Below are positions 11,442 to 23,500 of a stretch of 64,000 nt of DNA, in pieces. The DNA lies in NCBI GenBank assembly GCA_949987705.1, contig OX465281.1, positions 169,026,516-169,090,515 on the forward strand, in the 5' to 3' direction. The notes beneath the pieces were generated by a model, which did no database searches, had not been told where the DNA came from, and was given only the letters and a program-made list of their open reading frames with translations. The stretch comes from Thereva unica (taxonomy: Eukaryota > Arthropoda > Insecta > Diptera > Therevidae). Positions within the stretch are counted from its first letter, which is position 1, and each line of letters starts with the position of its first letter. The position numbers and the translations under genes are program-made.

Positions 11442-12597
11442 GACACAACCTGGCAAAAAATAGAACGCAGAAGGGCCCTCAAAAATAACGTAAAATCTAC
11501 AAACGACCCGCAAAGACGTCACCAACTAGAACGGGAATACTCCCAATTACATCGGGAGGTTAAGAGAAGTGTCCGGCGTGATAAAAGGCAGCAGATAAAT
11601 GAGCTCGCCGAAAAAGCGGAAAACGCGGCAAACACAGGCAACAGTAAGGTGCTGTACCAAATCACTAAACAGCTCTCGGGAAAGCACTCTACTAAAAAGC
11701 ATGCCGTTAAGAGTGCGGATGGAAGGCTGCTGTCGACGAGCGACGAGGAGCAACTCCAAAGATGGAGAGATTACTTCTTCGCCGCCCTGAATGGTACACT
11801 TACACAGGAACCTCAGGAAAACAACAACAATGCACAGCCAATAAGAATCGCCACTCGGGCCCCATCAAAGACGGAAATAGTAACCGCAATCCATGCGATG
11901 GCCAATGGTAAAGCAGCAGGAAAAGATGGCATCCCGCCAGAATTGTTGAAAGCCGACTCAAGCCTCATAGCAGATGCGCTTCAGCCAATCCTAGAAATAG
12001 CATGGAACACCTGTACCTTTCCGGAGGATTGGACGGAAGGTATCATAGTCAAAATACCAAAAATGGGGGACCTAACAATATGCGACAACTGGATAGGTAT
12101 CTGTTTATTATCTACTGTGGGCAAAATTTTGTCCCATATATTACTATCTAGGATAAGTGAGGTAGTAGACCGAACGCTTAGGAGGCAGCAGGCCGGATTC
12201 AGGAACGGCCGCTCATGTATTGATCATATCAACACCTTACGAATATAGTAGTGGAGCAGTCTACTGAATTCCGATCCCCCCTTTACCTTGCTTTCGTAGA
12301 TTATGAGAAAGCGCTCGACTCGGTTAATAGGAGCTTTATATGGCAGGCACTTCATCGACGTGGACTGCCTGATAAAATAATAGAATTGATAAAAGCCCTA
12401 TATAACAATTCCAAATGCAGAGTTCTCCATAATGGAAAATTATGCGACAGCTTTGAGGTGAGCTCAGGAGTACGACAAGGATGCCTACCTTCGTCATTAC
12501 TATTTCTTATAGTAATAAATGACATCCTTGTCGGGCTCTAGATAATAGAACAGGCGGCATACAATGGGGTTTGGTAGACCGCCTTAAGTATCTCGAC

Positions 12598-13643
12598 TAG
12601 TGATGAGCAAAAGTGGTCTTGTTCTTGCAGTCTTGTCTTGTTCTTGCACATTTTGCAAGAACAAGAACAAGACTTAGTTATGCTTGCAAGAACAAGAACA
12701 AGACTAACTGTGCAAGAACAAGACCCAGAGCAAGATTTCTTGCAAGATTCTTGCAAAAATTCCAGCTAAATTCATTCTATTAAAAACATTTTCTAGGTGA
12801 GAAACCGCAAATATTTTGAAGCAAAATCAAACCTTAGATGTCAGTATTCAGTAGTTCAAGTAGTTTGGGCCTTTTCAATAATGCAGGTTGCGTGCGCAAT
12901 TGACTTATTCAGCAATTGAGAGTGTGTAGCTGAATAAGTCAATTGCGCACGCAACCTGCATTATTGAAAACGCCCTTTATTAGAAAAGTAAAAATGCTCT
13001 AAAAAAATTCTTTTTTGAGTAACCTCTTTTGCTTTTTGTATGGCAAGGAAACTCGGACTTTTCTCAATGTATGTAATATTTTCAAGGCCTCCACATTGGT
13101 TACATCGCATCGTAAGAACGACAGGAGCGTGGGCCAGTTTTTGTATTGCTGCAAAGGGATTTTATAATTTTTAGTGCCCATACACGACATTTCTTCTTTA
13201 ATGAATATGCCATGTGGAATTCTCACCTTAAAGGTAGTAAATTTTCGGTGTATACAAACTTTTGACGCTGACTGACTGACGTTAAAATTATAATAGTTTT
13301 AAAATCAATTTTTTGCATTTTGTTGTTTGGATATAATTTTTTTATTAAAGTCTGTTTTTCAATAACCATTTTATAAAATCAACATACAATACCTACTACA
13401 TGCGAGAAAATACCTTGGCCTTGCAGTTTTGTCTTGCCTTGTCTTGGTCTTGCACATTTAGTAAGAACAAGAACAAGCCTTAGGTATATTTGCAAGAACA
13501 AGAACAAGCCTTAGGTATATTTGCAAGAACAAGAACAAGACTTAGGTATGTTTGCAAGAACAAGAACAAGACAGACTGAACAAGAACAAGACAAGAACAA
13601 GACTAGATTAGTCTTGTCTTGTTCTTGCGTTTGCTCATCACTA
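12598..13643. mobile_element. Non-autonomous hAT element, 1,046 bp, with 8-bp target duplication
   Basis: The termini are TAGTGATGAGCAAA and TTTGCTCATCACTA, perfect inverted repeats of the hAT type. The flanking 8 bp ATCTCGAC is present on both sides (12,590-12,597 and 13,644-13,651). Removing the insert and one duplicate restores the LINE-A RT frame through its catalytic motif. Both subterminal regions are filled with short repeats of CAAGAACAAGAACAAGAC and their complements (12,617-12,745 and 13,425-13,625), which may be transposase binding sites. There is no transposase frame. Confidence 0.92.
12867..12975. mobile_element. Small palindromic MITE nested in the hAT element
   Basis: A 109-bp near-perfect palindrome starts GGGC and ends GCCC. 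Its arms share TTTTCAATAATGCAGGTTGC and continue through a CAATTGACTTATTCAGC block, around a loop near 12,918. The flanks both show TTT, possibly a 3-bp target duplication. It is a third nesting level: MITE in hAT in LINE-A. Confidence 0.65.
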
Positions 13644-14440
13644 ATCTCGACTACGCCGATGATATCTGTTTGCTGGCCCACAGACACCAGGACCTCAAAA
13701 ACATGTTAAACAGTTTGGCAACAGAAAGTAGTCCAACAGGCTTAAGGATAAATCCAACTAAAACTAAAGAAATGCGGATAAATGCAAACACCATTGAACG
13801 GACAGCGCTGAATAACCGTGACGTGGAACTGGTCGATAAATTCTGCTACCTCGGTAGTATTATTACCGAAAATGGTGGGGCAGAAGAAGACGTCAGTTCC
13901 AGAATAAATAAAGCACGAGGCGCATATGCATGCCTGTCCCGCATATGGAGATCAACGGAGATCTCAACTAACACCAAATTGCGGCTGTTCAACTCCAACG
14001 TTAAGGCAGTTCTTTTGTACGGTTGCGAAACATGAAAGTCACCCAATTCATCACAGGGCACATACAAGTCTTCATCAACAGATGCCTTCGTCGTATCCTA
14101 AAAATCCGCTGGCAAGATGGAATTTCAAACGAAGAACTATGACACCGTACCGGCCAAGAAAGGATAGACCACCAAATCAGGCGAAGGAAATGAAATTGGG
14201 TTGGCTAAACCTTGCGACGCGAAAATCTAGCCAAAGGGGCCTTGACTGGAGTCCGCAAGAATCCCGTCGAGTCGGATGACCTAGAACAACGTGGAGGAGA
14301 ACCCTACTCGCAGAGGCCGCATCAACTGGGAGATACTCGTCGGAGCTGAGAGCTGTCGCGCAAAACAGAGTCCGCTGGAGGGCAACTGTTTCCGCTCTAT
14401 GTCCCATGAGGAATTAAAGGAGCGTAAAGAAGACTAAAGA

Positions 14441-17261
14441 GAATTATATTTTGTATTCAAACAAATAGTAAAACAAACACACAACTTTCCCTTACACCTA
14501 AAAGATCTAGTTACTAACATTATATATCGATACCCTCATTCTGAAGTATGTACTCTATACGAGATTTTAGTTTAAATAGAATTACAGTGCGAATATTTTT
14601 TCGCTTTCATGGTGTTGCAGCTTCTGTGTAGAAAATTGCAAGATACATAATAATCACTCTAAATCAACATTTTCCTAAAAATGCTCGTACGTGGTATTAG
14701 GATGAGGGTATATCTATGGTATTCAATTTGGAAATCAATTCTACGAACAAGTTCTAAAAATAACATTATGTTTTTTCTAATAAATCAATTTATCATCAAC
14801 AATTTTTTTTTGCCTGCCAATCTATTCAAAGCTTACATATCAACATTAAAGTCAAATATCGTAATTTTGTAAAAGAACGAAAGAATTAAACATGGTCGTG
14901 AAGCTAAATCTGTATTTATTGATGAAAAAAAAAAAAACAACAAAGGCAAAAACATAAACAAAAAAAAAATATTGACATTATCTTTTCCTTCTCTCAATAA
15001 TTTTTTTTTCTAAATCCCTAAACACACTGAAATCGCATTCTTTTCGGGAATTTATTTTCTACGAGACAGAAAATGTTTTCTCGTAAATCTAAGCTCTATG
15101 GAAAAGCCGCCCGCCAAGCTCTACATAATTTATGTGCTGTGGCGCAAAAAGTCAAAATGCTTCTCTATATATAATACATACATATATCTCGATAACATTT
15201 TAACATGGTCGTAAAGCCTGTTTTTATCTATCGCAAAATTAAATTAAAGAAGTTCATAATATTGCAGATGCACGAGCTTATATATTGTATAAAAAATAAA
15301 TATGGGCAATATTGATTGCCATATATGTATGTAGTTCAAATTTAAGAAAACACATAATCATGACGCAATGGCGGGAGATACCAGCATGAATCGCCAATAA
15401 AGGCATATTGCCGGATATATATGTATGTGGATGATATGAAAAAAGGAAAAGGATCGATTGGATAATTTCTGATGCCATTAGAATCCCCACAATAATAACT
15501 GGAAGTAAAACAATAAAGGCATAAATCAAAATAAAGTGCCATTAAGCCGTCACATTAAGACTCTCAACGACCAGTCAATTGACCACTTCTATGGATATCC
15601 CGTAGAAGAGTTTAACTAAATTGCCCCACAGACATCTTGAGCTTGATCCCTAATGAAAGATTGAGAGGATTTTTGGAATTGAAGGTATTTCTCGTATAAC
15701 CATAAAGTTGGACTTATGTTGACACTTTGACAGCCACACAAGATATCTTCTAAGTAGGTAGTCATTATGGATAAGTCTAGAAAACCATATCAGGAACAGC
15801 AAAAGAAAAGGAGAAGCTATCATTCGACTCTATATAACCTCGTCACAAATAAATAGGAATACTACGTGCCTCTTTTGGGACCATATTCACTCATTTGGTA
15901 GGATTCTATTGATTTTATTACATATTCTATAGGAGATTTTTGCCGAATTTCGCCCTATTGAAATACATTTATGCGTGACGATTCCCCAGCCAGCAACCAG
16001 TGGGGAAGGCTAAAAAAATTCCAACAGTGGAAAATATTCAAATCCCCAAGTTATATAGGTTTAACCAAAAATGAGCAATGAAATCGGATCCTCTTCCTCC
16101 AAAAGGATTTCGCTCCCAATTACCATTTTGAAAGGGAACCAGCAACAAATATACATCCTGTCCCCCCCATTCTCCTTAGCGGATGCCTACACAAATTTGG
16201 GCTTTTCTTCACATTTCGGCATTATATGAAATCATTCCTGGGTAACCTCGTCCATACATTACATACCAGCATCCCCCTCAGTAAAAAAGGAAATTTATAC
16301 AACATAAAGTCACTCAGAAAAAAATTTGCTTGAGAAAGGAAGAAAACTCGTTTTCTACACTCGCTCACACTCGCACAACCACCCTCACATCTAGCATATT
16401 AGCCCTCGAGAATCCTGTCAGTCCCCGAACGAGCCGCCATCGTGATAGGAATATGACTTGAGAACAGTTCTCCATACACGCCAGTTTGCACACATATGCT
16501 TAAGTTTATGCTAATTCGTTCGGCAAGAAAGACATGATCCTTGTGAACTTGGGCCATGGCTGGTAATGCTATGAATTTTCGGACCAAATTTGCTTAAATA
16601 GAATTGGATTGGGAGACATCAATAATTCCATGTAAAATATTGGATAACCAAAAATTTTCCGTCCAGCAATGTTTGTACTCTTTCTTTTCGAGCTGCTGGT
16701 CGACTCGTGTAGGATTACCAGACGCCTACGAAGTGACTGGATGTAATAAAACAAAGCTTCCAATTAATCTCTTGGCAAATACAGCTTTGCTGCTTGTTGT
16801 CAGGAAGCAAAATATTTTGGGGAGATGGAAAAAGTATCCCTTTTCTTCATCTTGAACCTATGAATACAAGTGGCGTTATTGAGAAACATATCGACCCTTA
16901 CTAAAGCTGGGCAGAATGGAAGGTGAATCGTATGATGATTTTGTGGGCTCCATCAGGCTAGTTTTTGATCATAGCAATAAATAAATTCAAAACGCAAATC
17001 AAATTCAATATGCTGCAAAAAGTCATCGAGAGGGTATTTATTAGATACAACGAAGGCACCTGAAGGTCGCCCTGGTCTTATGCAAACAGCATTATTGTAG
17101 ATGCAATTATTGTCTGAAGTACTGTCTAGGTCTAGTCATCAGCGTAATAGAGGGAATAATAGTATGAAATCAAAATATCAACGTGCTAAAACTGCTTAAT
17201 AACCTACAAGAGATGAGGACACTGAGAACTTTTATAATATAGACAATTTTTTTAATGTGGG
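14441..17261. other. AT-rich region without recognisable genes
   Basis: About 2.8 kb with only short open frames that look random, A/T homopolymers (for example around 14,930 and 14,960) and no inverted or tandem repeat that I could identify. I recognise neither transposon proteins nor RNA genes here. It could be old, fully decayed repeat DNA or ordinary intergenic sequence. Confidence 0.5.
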
Positions 17262-17551
17262 AAAAGCAAGCTTGGAAATAACTATGGTGAAATGTCTAGT
17301 AGTTGAATCAGTTGAACGGGAGCTTAATGCCTGCCCCAGGTGTGATGTTGAAATAATACTGGGAGATCTGAACGCGAAAGTGGGCCGGGAGTCATGTCGG
17401 CCCCCACAACTTCCATGAAAACACTAATAACAATGGACAGCGAGTTATGGACATGGCAGCAAGTAAGAACAAGTGCTTGATTTGCGCGTAAAGATATTCA
17501 TAAAGCCACCTGGGTATTTCCTGATGGAGCCACCCGCAACCAAATAGATAG
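17262..17551 (+). pseudogene. LINE-B endonuclease fragment, left of the BEL2 insertion
   Basis: Translation in shifting frames gives I-I-L-G-D-L-N-A-K-V-G-R, then K-D-I-H-K-A-T-W-V and P-D-G-A-T-R-N-Q-I-D, which is the central part of a LINE APE endonuclease. It stops within the N-Q-I-D-H-V motif. The continuation (H-V-L-I-D-R) is found 8.5 kb away at 26,107, on the other side of BEL2, so the two pieces were once contiguous. Confidence 0.8.
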
Positions 17552-17578
17552 TCTGGGTTCTTAGATAGTCTTCTTTCT
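17552..17578. repeat. 27-bp copy of internal BEL2 pol sequence at the LTR edge
   Basis: These 27 bases are identical to 23,013-23,039 inside the BEL2 pol frame (codons around residue 845). They lie in the same plus-strand orientation between the LINE-B flank and the LTR at 17,580. The segment is not part of the other LTR flank. Confidence 0.9.
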
Positions 17579-17579
17579 T

Positions 17580-18003
17580 TGCCTTAACTGTATCGGTAAT
17601 CTAGGTGTTACACCGTGACTACAGAATTGTTGGTTGAATCAGCACATAAACTAATTCAACAGGAGTAAAGGTTTGTTAATGGTTTTAACGAAGTAAAACG
17701 CTCAAGCTTCTTGACTAGAATAATTTTAATTATTATGAATTCCGATATTTATATCAAAAATTCTTAAGCTACTTACATTGTCGATATATTAAACTACATA
17801 AAATCAAAAGTAGGCAAAATTGGTTTACTCATCAAAATACATGAAAATATTATTGACCCGATCATATTACATCGAGCTCGTGCAGGTAAAAAATTGGCAA
17901 TTGCAAAAATGTGCAGAATGTGCAAATTGAAAATATGTGCAATAAAATTATTTTTATGTGCGAATATTTATTTCTACATATGGCTAAGCTTAAATATTTA
18001 ACA
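17580..18003 (-). repeat. BEL2 3' LTR (424 bp)
   Basis: In element orientation it starts TGTTAAATATTTAAGC next to the polypurine tract and ends ...GTTAAGGCA. It is the same as the LTR at 25,682-26,105 over its whole length as far as I can compare. Confidence 0.93.
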
Positions 18004-18013
18004 TTCTCCCCGC
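18004..18013 (-). other. BEL2 polypurine tract
   Basis: Minus-strand GCGGGGAGAA lies directly before the LTR TG. It is the presumed primer for plus-strand synthesis. Confidence 0.7.
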
Positions 18014-18025
18014 GTTGAACATTGT

Positions 18026-20533
18026 TCAACAAATACTGGGGTCTACATCGAAGACCAAACTTTGTCTGCGTCTTGGTGCCGGTATAGGTTTAGGTTGCGG
18101 TCTGTTTTGGAATTTGTAAATCATGATGCCCGCGATGATGATGATTATTCCAATCAGGAGAAGTCCGGAATATCCTACGGCCATATGATGAACATTGTTC
18201 TCTTCAATTCTAGATGAAAATTCCGTGAATAACTGGGAATTAAGGTTGTCTTGTAGCCTTTCCAGTACCTCTAACTGTGGTTGATATTCTGTGTTATTTC
18301 GCAGAGTCCATTGGGGATTATTTGGGATTGAGAGGTTAACCTGGTTGTTTATAAAACTGGTGTAGGATGTTCTAACGTTGCTAGTATACAGCTGATGGCC
18401 TCGTATGGTAACTAGATCGTGTTTGAGAGTGCATGGTGACTCCATCTTTAAGGTTCCGGATCCTTGTAGAATGGTGGAATACGTCTCTTCTTCACAGACT
18501 ATGTTCACGGGGGATGGTTTCCTTACCGCGAAGATCCACTCGTTGCCTTGAGCTAGTTGTACCCATACTTGCTTATCGTTGATGACTTGGAGCCTACAGG
18601 TTTCCAAACTTTGGACATTATTTAGGAAGTCTATTTCACACGACTGACTGTTCATTGACTTATGATAGATTGGGTGTAATTGCTTGCACACATAATTTCC
18701 GACCTTAATAGTCGTACATGATGACAATTCCTGTTCGGTTATAGGATAATAATTGTCACGATGCCGACTGATAGCTAGATGTGTAGAATTTGGTTGAATT
18801 GCTAAGAATGTGTTGTTGATCAGTGCCGGGATTGCGATGACCTTGTATAGCTCAAATTGGTCTATGTTTACGAGCGGCAGATTTAGTTGAAAGATCATAT
18901 AATTTTTTATTACTTGAGCCTTAACCTTCATCAACTTGTACAATAGCCGTAAATCTTCTGGGTTGGCTGGTAGACTCAGTGTGGATGGGAGATTATTTCT
19001 GATGTTTGCGATCTCATTCTTCAGTTGGGCTGGAGACAGTAAGAGTGGGTTAATACTGCCTTGGTGTGCAGCTGCAGTAACGTCTAGGATTGCAGCTTGT
19101 ATGCGTTGTAAATTCGCAGAAATTAATGTTAGCTGTATTGCTACTGTGTTGGAGATTTGGCTCACCCTTGTTCTATACGTTTCCTCTTCTGTGACGTGGA
19201 TCTGATTGACTATCTTGGAGAATTGGTCATCCAGCATTTGGAACTTATTTTTTAGTGCGATTTCGTCCTTCTTTATGATGTTTATTGTTGAATCTATAAT
19301 AGACGTCTGATTCTTCAATAATGCTATTAGGTGTTGTTCATTTCCCTTGACAGTTTGTATTGTAGAGGCCATCTTTTCTGCGTACTCCGAGTCGAGTACA
19401 CCGAACAGGGAGTTTGCTATATTCCCTACTATATTGAGTGCTCCTCGCTTAGATCTTACGAGCCACCGTTCTTCTAGAAGCACATTATCATTGTTTATCT
19501 CATCTGCTACATGTTGGAAGTGGCTAATGACCGCTTGGCAGGTCTCGTCTGGTTCCATTAATTTACAAAAGTGCTGCAATGTTTTGATGCCCTGTTGCAA
19601 AGTTCTAAATTCATTCCAATATGGTTGCATGTCATAGTACACAATAATTTTCCATTCTGTTGAAATCAGGTTCACTACTCCTAGACTATCGAAGTGCAAT
19701 CCTGGCTGCGGATTGAAGGAAGTGATGTTGACCGGCTGCCCTCGTATAAGAGGTAAAACTAAACACATCATGAGGACAGACATTAAAGATGAGCCAGTCG
19801 GTTGTCGTGATCTTTTCTTGGGGATTTCCGGTTCTCTAGTCGTGGAGAGTGCGTGGGTGGGATCTTCTGCTGGTCTCTTGGTTCCTTGAGTTTCAGTTTC
19901 ACCTTCCATAGACTGCTTTACGTTGTCTTCGTTACATGGTAATGGTGCTAGCTTGTGGATTGGTCGCCGATATACTCCTGATGCTGTCTTCACGTCTACT
20001 ACTCTAATGTTTCCATCATTGCCTGGGAAGGTTTTGAGAATCCGACCCAATGGCCATTTCATGGTTGGTAAATTGTCCTCCCGAATGACGACGATTGTAC
20101 CTTCTTTAATGTTATCTTGGCACTGTTTCCATTTCGAACGCTGTTGCAGTTGATTCAAGTACTCTTTCACCCATCTTTGCCAAAACTCTTCTTTGATACG
20201 GGACACTAATTTCCATCTAGTTAGAAGGCTGGCTTTCATTGGACTTGCGTGTGGGTCCACGGTTGCTGTCATTGGTTCTCCTATTAGAAAGTGCCCAGGT
20301 GTAAGAGCACTGAAATCATTTGGATCCGCTGAGAGTTGAGTTAAGGGTCTGGAATTCAAGATTGCCTCAACCTCGACAACTAGTGTTTGTAGTTCTTCAT
20401 AGGTTAAGGATGCTGATGCGATGCCTTTCTGCATTAGATGTTTGGCCGATTTTACTGCAGCCTCCCAAAGACCTCCGAAGTGTGGTGATCGTGGTGGTAT
20501 AAAATTGAATTGTATACCCTTCTTGAGGCAGGT
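18026..20533 (-). CDS. env: BEL2 integrase C-terminal part fused in frame to a baculovirus-F-like envelope
   Basis: Downstream of the TAA at 20,534-20,536 the same frame continues to 18,026. Counting from the first ATG (20,434): the integrase C-terminal domain occupies residues 1-165 (LTPGHFLIGEP; WQRWVKEYLNQLQQR), with the catalytic Glu segment just upstream of that ATG. A basic linker follows to about 215. A signal-like hydrophobic stretch runs 218-232. A furin-type R-S-K-R site at 327-330 is followed by a fusion-peptide-like GALNIVGNIANSLFG. A coiled-coil-prone stretch comes next, then a C-terminal membrane anchor near 755-773 and a proline/arginine-rich tail. The R-x-K-R/GALN layout is that of baculovirus F and errantivirus envelopes. 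Env has no separate start here, so it would need a spliced subgenomic RNA or cleavage from a polyprotein. Confidence 0.85.
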   Translation of the reverse strand, partial: TCLKKGIQFNFIPPRSPHFGGLWEAAVKSAKHLMQKGIASASLTYEELQTLVVEVEAILNSRPLTQLSADPNDFSALTPGHFLIGEPMTATVDPHASPMKASLLTRWKLVSRIKEEFWQRWVKEYLNQLQQRSKWKQCQDNIKEGTIVVIREDNLPTMKWPLGRILKTFPGNDGNIRVVDVKTASGVYRRPIHKLAPLPCNEDNVKQSMEGETETQGTKRPAEDPTHALSTTREPEIPKKRSRQPTGSSLMSVLMMCLVLPLIRGQPVNITSFNPQPGLHFDSLGVVNLISTEWKIIVYYDMQPYWNEFRTLQQGIKTLQHFCKLMEPDETCQAVISHFQHVADEINNDNVLLEERWLVRSKRGALNIVGNIANSLFGVLDSEYAEKMASTIQTVKGNEQHLIALLKNQTSIIDSTINIIKKDEIALKNKFQMLDDQFSKIVNQIHVTEEETYRTRVSQISNTVAIQLTLISANLQRIQAAILDVTAAAHQGSINPLLLSPAQLKNEIANIRNNLPSTLSLPANPEDLRLLYKLMKVKAQVIKNYMIFQLNLPLVNIDQFELYKVIAIPALINNTFLAIQPNSTHLAISRHRDNYYPITEQELSSCTTIKVGNYVCKQLHPIYHKSMNSQSCEIDFLNNVQSLETCRLQVINDKQVWVQLAQGNEWIFAVRKPSPVNIVCEEETYSTILQGSGTLKMESPCTLKHDLVTIRGHQLYTSNVRTSYTSFINNQVNLSIPNNPQWTLRNNTEYQPQLEVLERLQDNLNSQLFTEFSSRIEENNVHHMAVGYSGLLLIGIIIIIAGIMIYKFQNRPQPKPIPAPRRRQSLVFDVDPSIC

Positions 20534-23500
20534 TTAAATGGTCTGATCGCTTCCAGTTTTGGAGTAGATGCCTTGTTTTAGCTCCTGCAGTTTACCCTGG
20601 GCCCCCACGAAGTTGGTTGCGTTGTCACAATAAATCTTCTGGCAGTTTCCTCTTCTCCCAATGAATCGCTTTAATGCACCAATGAAGGCATCGGTTGAGA
20701 GGTCACTGACCACCTCCAGATGGATGGCTTTGGTGGCAAAGCAGCAAAATACTGCGATGTAGCTTTTCTGGGGCTGTTTTCCGCGGAGTCGGTAGTGAAT
20801 CCAGATAGGTCCACAAAAATCAACGCCGGTGTTAATGAAAGGACGAGCTGGCTGAATTCTGTCTTGGGGCAAGTTGCCCATTCTTTGACCCAACAACCTT
20901 GGTTTAACCTTATTGCAGTATACACAGTGCTGGATCACGGAACGAGCGATTGATTTTCCCTTTACTGGCCAAAAGCGTTGTCTAGTAATTGCCAGTAGGG
21001 ATTGTGGCCCAGTGTGCAAATTTTCTTGATGGAGTTCGGTCATCAGAAGTTTCGTCCATGGGTGTGAGTAAGGTAATAGCATCTGATGTTTGGCATCGTA
21101 TGGTATGGTGGCTGCTTCCAACCTTCCCCCTACTCGAAGAATACCCTTTTGATCTAGAAATGGTGTTAATCCAACAGTAGGGCTGTTTTTCGCAATTTCC
21201 TTTTGTTGTCTTAATTGATGAATTTCATCCTTAAATTCTTCTACTTGCATGGAGCGTATGATAATTTGGAGAGATTCTTCTAGCTCCATGGTGGTTAATG
21301 TGAGATTTTTCTGATGTTCCGTCGGATTGTGTATATAGCTAATAAATTTTACTACGTAAGCGCCTATGCGTTGTAGTCGCCGGAAGGAATTTCGGTGATC
21401 AATGTTGTCAAATAAATTAGCAACACTTGACTTTGGTTCGGTTGCTGTTAATGTCACAACGTTTTTCCTTTTCTCTACCTCTGTTTGACCCCGTGGCGTG
21501 AATGCGGATGGCCATATTTCTTCCTTACCATGTAGGAAAAATGGTCCGTAGAACCACAGGTTGCAGGATGACAACCGTTCAGGAGCTATACCTCTGGACA
21601 GAACGTCCGCAGGGTTTTCCTTGGAACCTACGTGACGCCACTGCTGCGGGATAGTATACTGTTGTATGACTGCTATACGATTGGCCACGAAGGTATGGTA
21701 ATTTGATGATTTAGCGTTAATCCAGGCCAATACTATCTCTGAATCCGTCCAACAATAGGTTATTAGATCCTTATGTTGTAATTTGGTTTTAACTCTGTTG
21801 ACTAATTCTGCTGCGAGTTTTGCAGCGCATAGTTCTAATCGAGGTAGCGTGACCTGTTTTACTGGTGCCACCCTGGACTTCGCACAGAGTAGGCGTACAA
21901 TAATCTGTCCATCCTTGATAACTGAGCGAACATAGATGGCTGCTCCATATGCCTTCTCTGAAGCATCGGCAAAGGCATGAAGTTGGATATTCTTTGGCGT
22001 TCCATGGGCAAAAACATGCCGTGGAAAGTGTATATCCTTCAAACACTTTAAATTCTCCCGAAAGATGCTCCACTTCGTATTAATTTCCAGCGGTACGGCA
22101 GCATCCCAATCTAGTTTCAGCTGCCAAAGTTGTTGGAGGAAGATTTTGGAAGTCACAATTACTGGTCCCAATATTCCGAGAGGATCAAACAAGCGAGCTA
22201 TGTCTGAGGCAATTGTTCTTTTGGTAACTCGGCCTTGCTCCGTCCAATTGGTTTTAATGGAAAATTCATCTGATTTGGGTAGCCAGGTAAGTCCAAGAGT
22301 TTTTATGTTGTCCTTTGTTTCATCAGTGAAATTTATTTGTATTTCACGATCTGGAGGTGGAATATTTTGCAATAACTGGGAATGATTTGCGCACCATTTT
22401 CTGAGTTTGAAGCCTGCTGATAGGAGCAAGTTTGTTAATTGTTCTTGAGTTGCCAACGCGGTGGCCAAACTGTCCGAACCGGTCATAACGTCGTCCATAT
22501 AAAATTCGTTCTGGAGTACCGCTGACCCTAGGGGGTATTGTGAACTTCCTTCTTGTGCTAGCCTTTGTAAGCACTTCGTCGCCAAGTACGGAGCCGTTGT
22601 TGTGCCGTAAGTAACTGTGCAGAGTTGATAGTACTTTAGAGTTTCTTTCGGGTCGTCACGCCACAGAATAAGTTGATAATTTCGGTCCTTCTCGTCGATC
22701 AATATCTGGCGATACATTTTTTGTATATCGGCAGTGAAAACATACCGAGGCATTCTGAAGCGGAGTAGAAGAGAGAACAAATCATCCTGTATGGTGGGTC
22801 CTGTTTGTAGAATATCATTAAGTGATATATTGGAGGACGTTTTTGCGGAAGCGTCAAAAACCACCCTCAGTTTAGTGCTGGTACTTTCTGGCTTTAGTAC
22901 ACAATGGTGCGGTATGAAATAACTTGGAATTTGAACGTTATTTAGTTGGACTTCCGTCATGTGCCCAAGTGTACGGTACTCTTGCATAAACTCAACATAG
23001 AGTTTCCTCAATTCTGGGTTCTTAGATAGTCTTCTTTCTAGTGCCAAGAAACGTCTAAAAGCAATGTCCCGAGATTCGCCTAACCTTCCTGGGTCCTCTG
23101 CAAATGGTAAGCTGACGATAAATCGGCCATCGTGGTTTCGACGTACTGTTTGGTTGAAGAACATTTCGCATTTTGCTTGCTCATCCGTCAATTGTGGCGT
23201 AGTTTCCTCCACTTCTTCCAGTTTCCAGAACTTCTCAATAGCTTGATTGACCTGCTCTTCTTCGCTGCAGATGCCACATGCCGCTGTAGTGAGATCAATA
23301 TTTCTTATTTTTCCCGCTAATATCCAACCGAAGACTGTGTTTTGGAGTAGGGGTAGATCTTCGGACATCTTTATTTGTCCATCTGATAATAAATGATGGG
23401 AAAATTCGGCACCCAATAACAAGTCAATTCTATTGGGCTGGTTGAACTTGGGATCAGCCAGTTGTATATTCTGTGGAATTGGCCAGTTGGAGGTATCGAT

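Larger units (their letters stand above)
11442..14425 (+). pseudogene. LINE-A reverse transcriptase, broken by frameshifts and the hAT insertion
   Basis: After a single stop at 11,439 the same frame continues through a basic linker and the RT fingers (GKAAGKDGIPPELLK, DWTEGIIVKIPKMGDL, QAGFRNGRSCIDH) to 12,248. A 1-nt shift leads to FVDYEKALDSV and GVRQGCLPS (12,251-12,541). The catalytic LDYADDICLLA motif was cut exactly at the codons for L-D-Y and resumes at 13,652. The C-terminal region (DKFCYLGSIITENGG, LFNSNVKAVLLYGCET, CLRRILKIRW) contains further stops. The product is not functional. Confidence 0.8.
10056..14440 (+). mobile_element. RTE-like LINE (LINE-A), split by a hAT element
   Basis: A GC-richer 5' leader (about 10,056-10,465) is followed by an APE endonuclease and an RT, then an A-rich end near 14,440. 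The RT is interrupted between 12,598 and 13,651 by a hAT insertion plus its duplicated target. A second, 5'-truncated copy of the same family at about 61,065-61,690 ends in (GAA)n directly after the coding region, which marks the 3' end. The left boundary is close to the MITE and is not exact. Confidence 0.8.
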
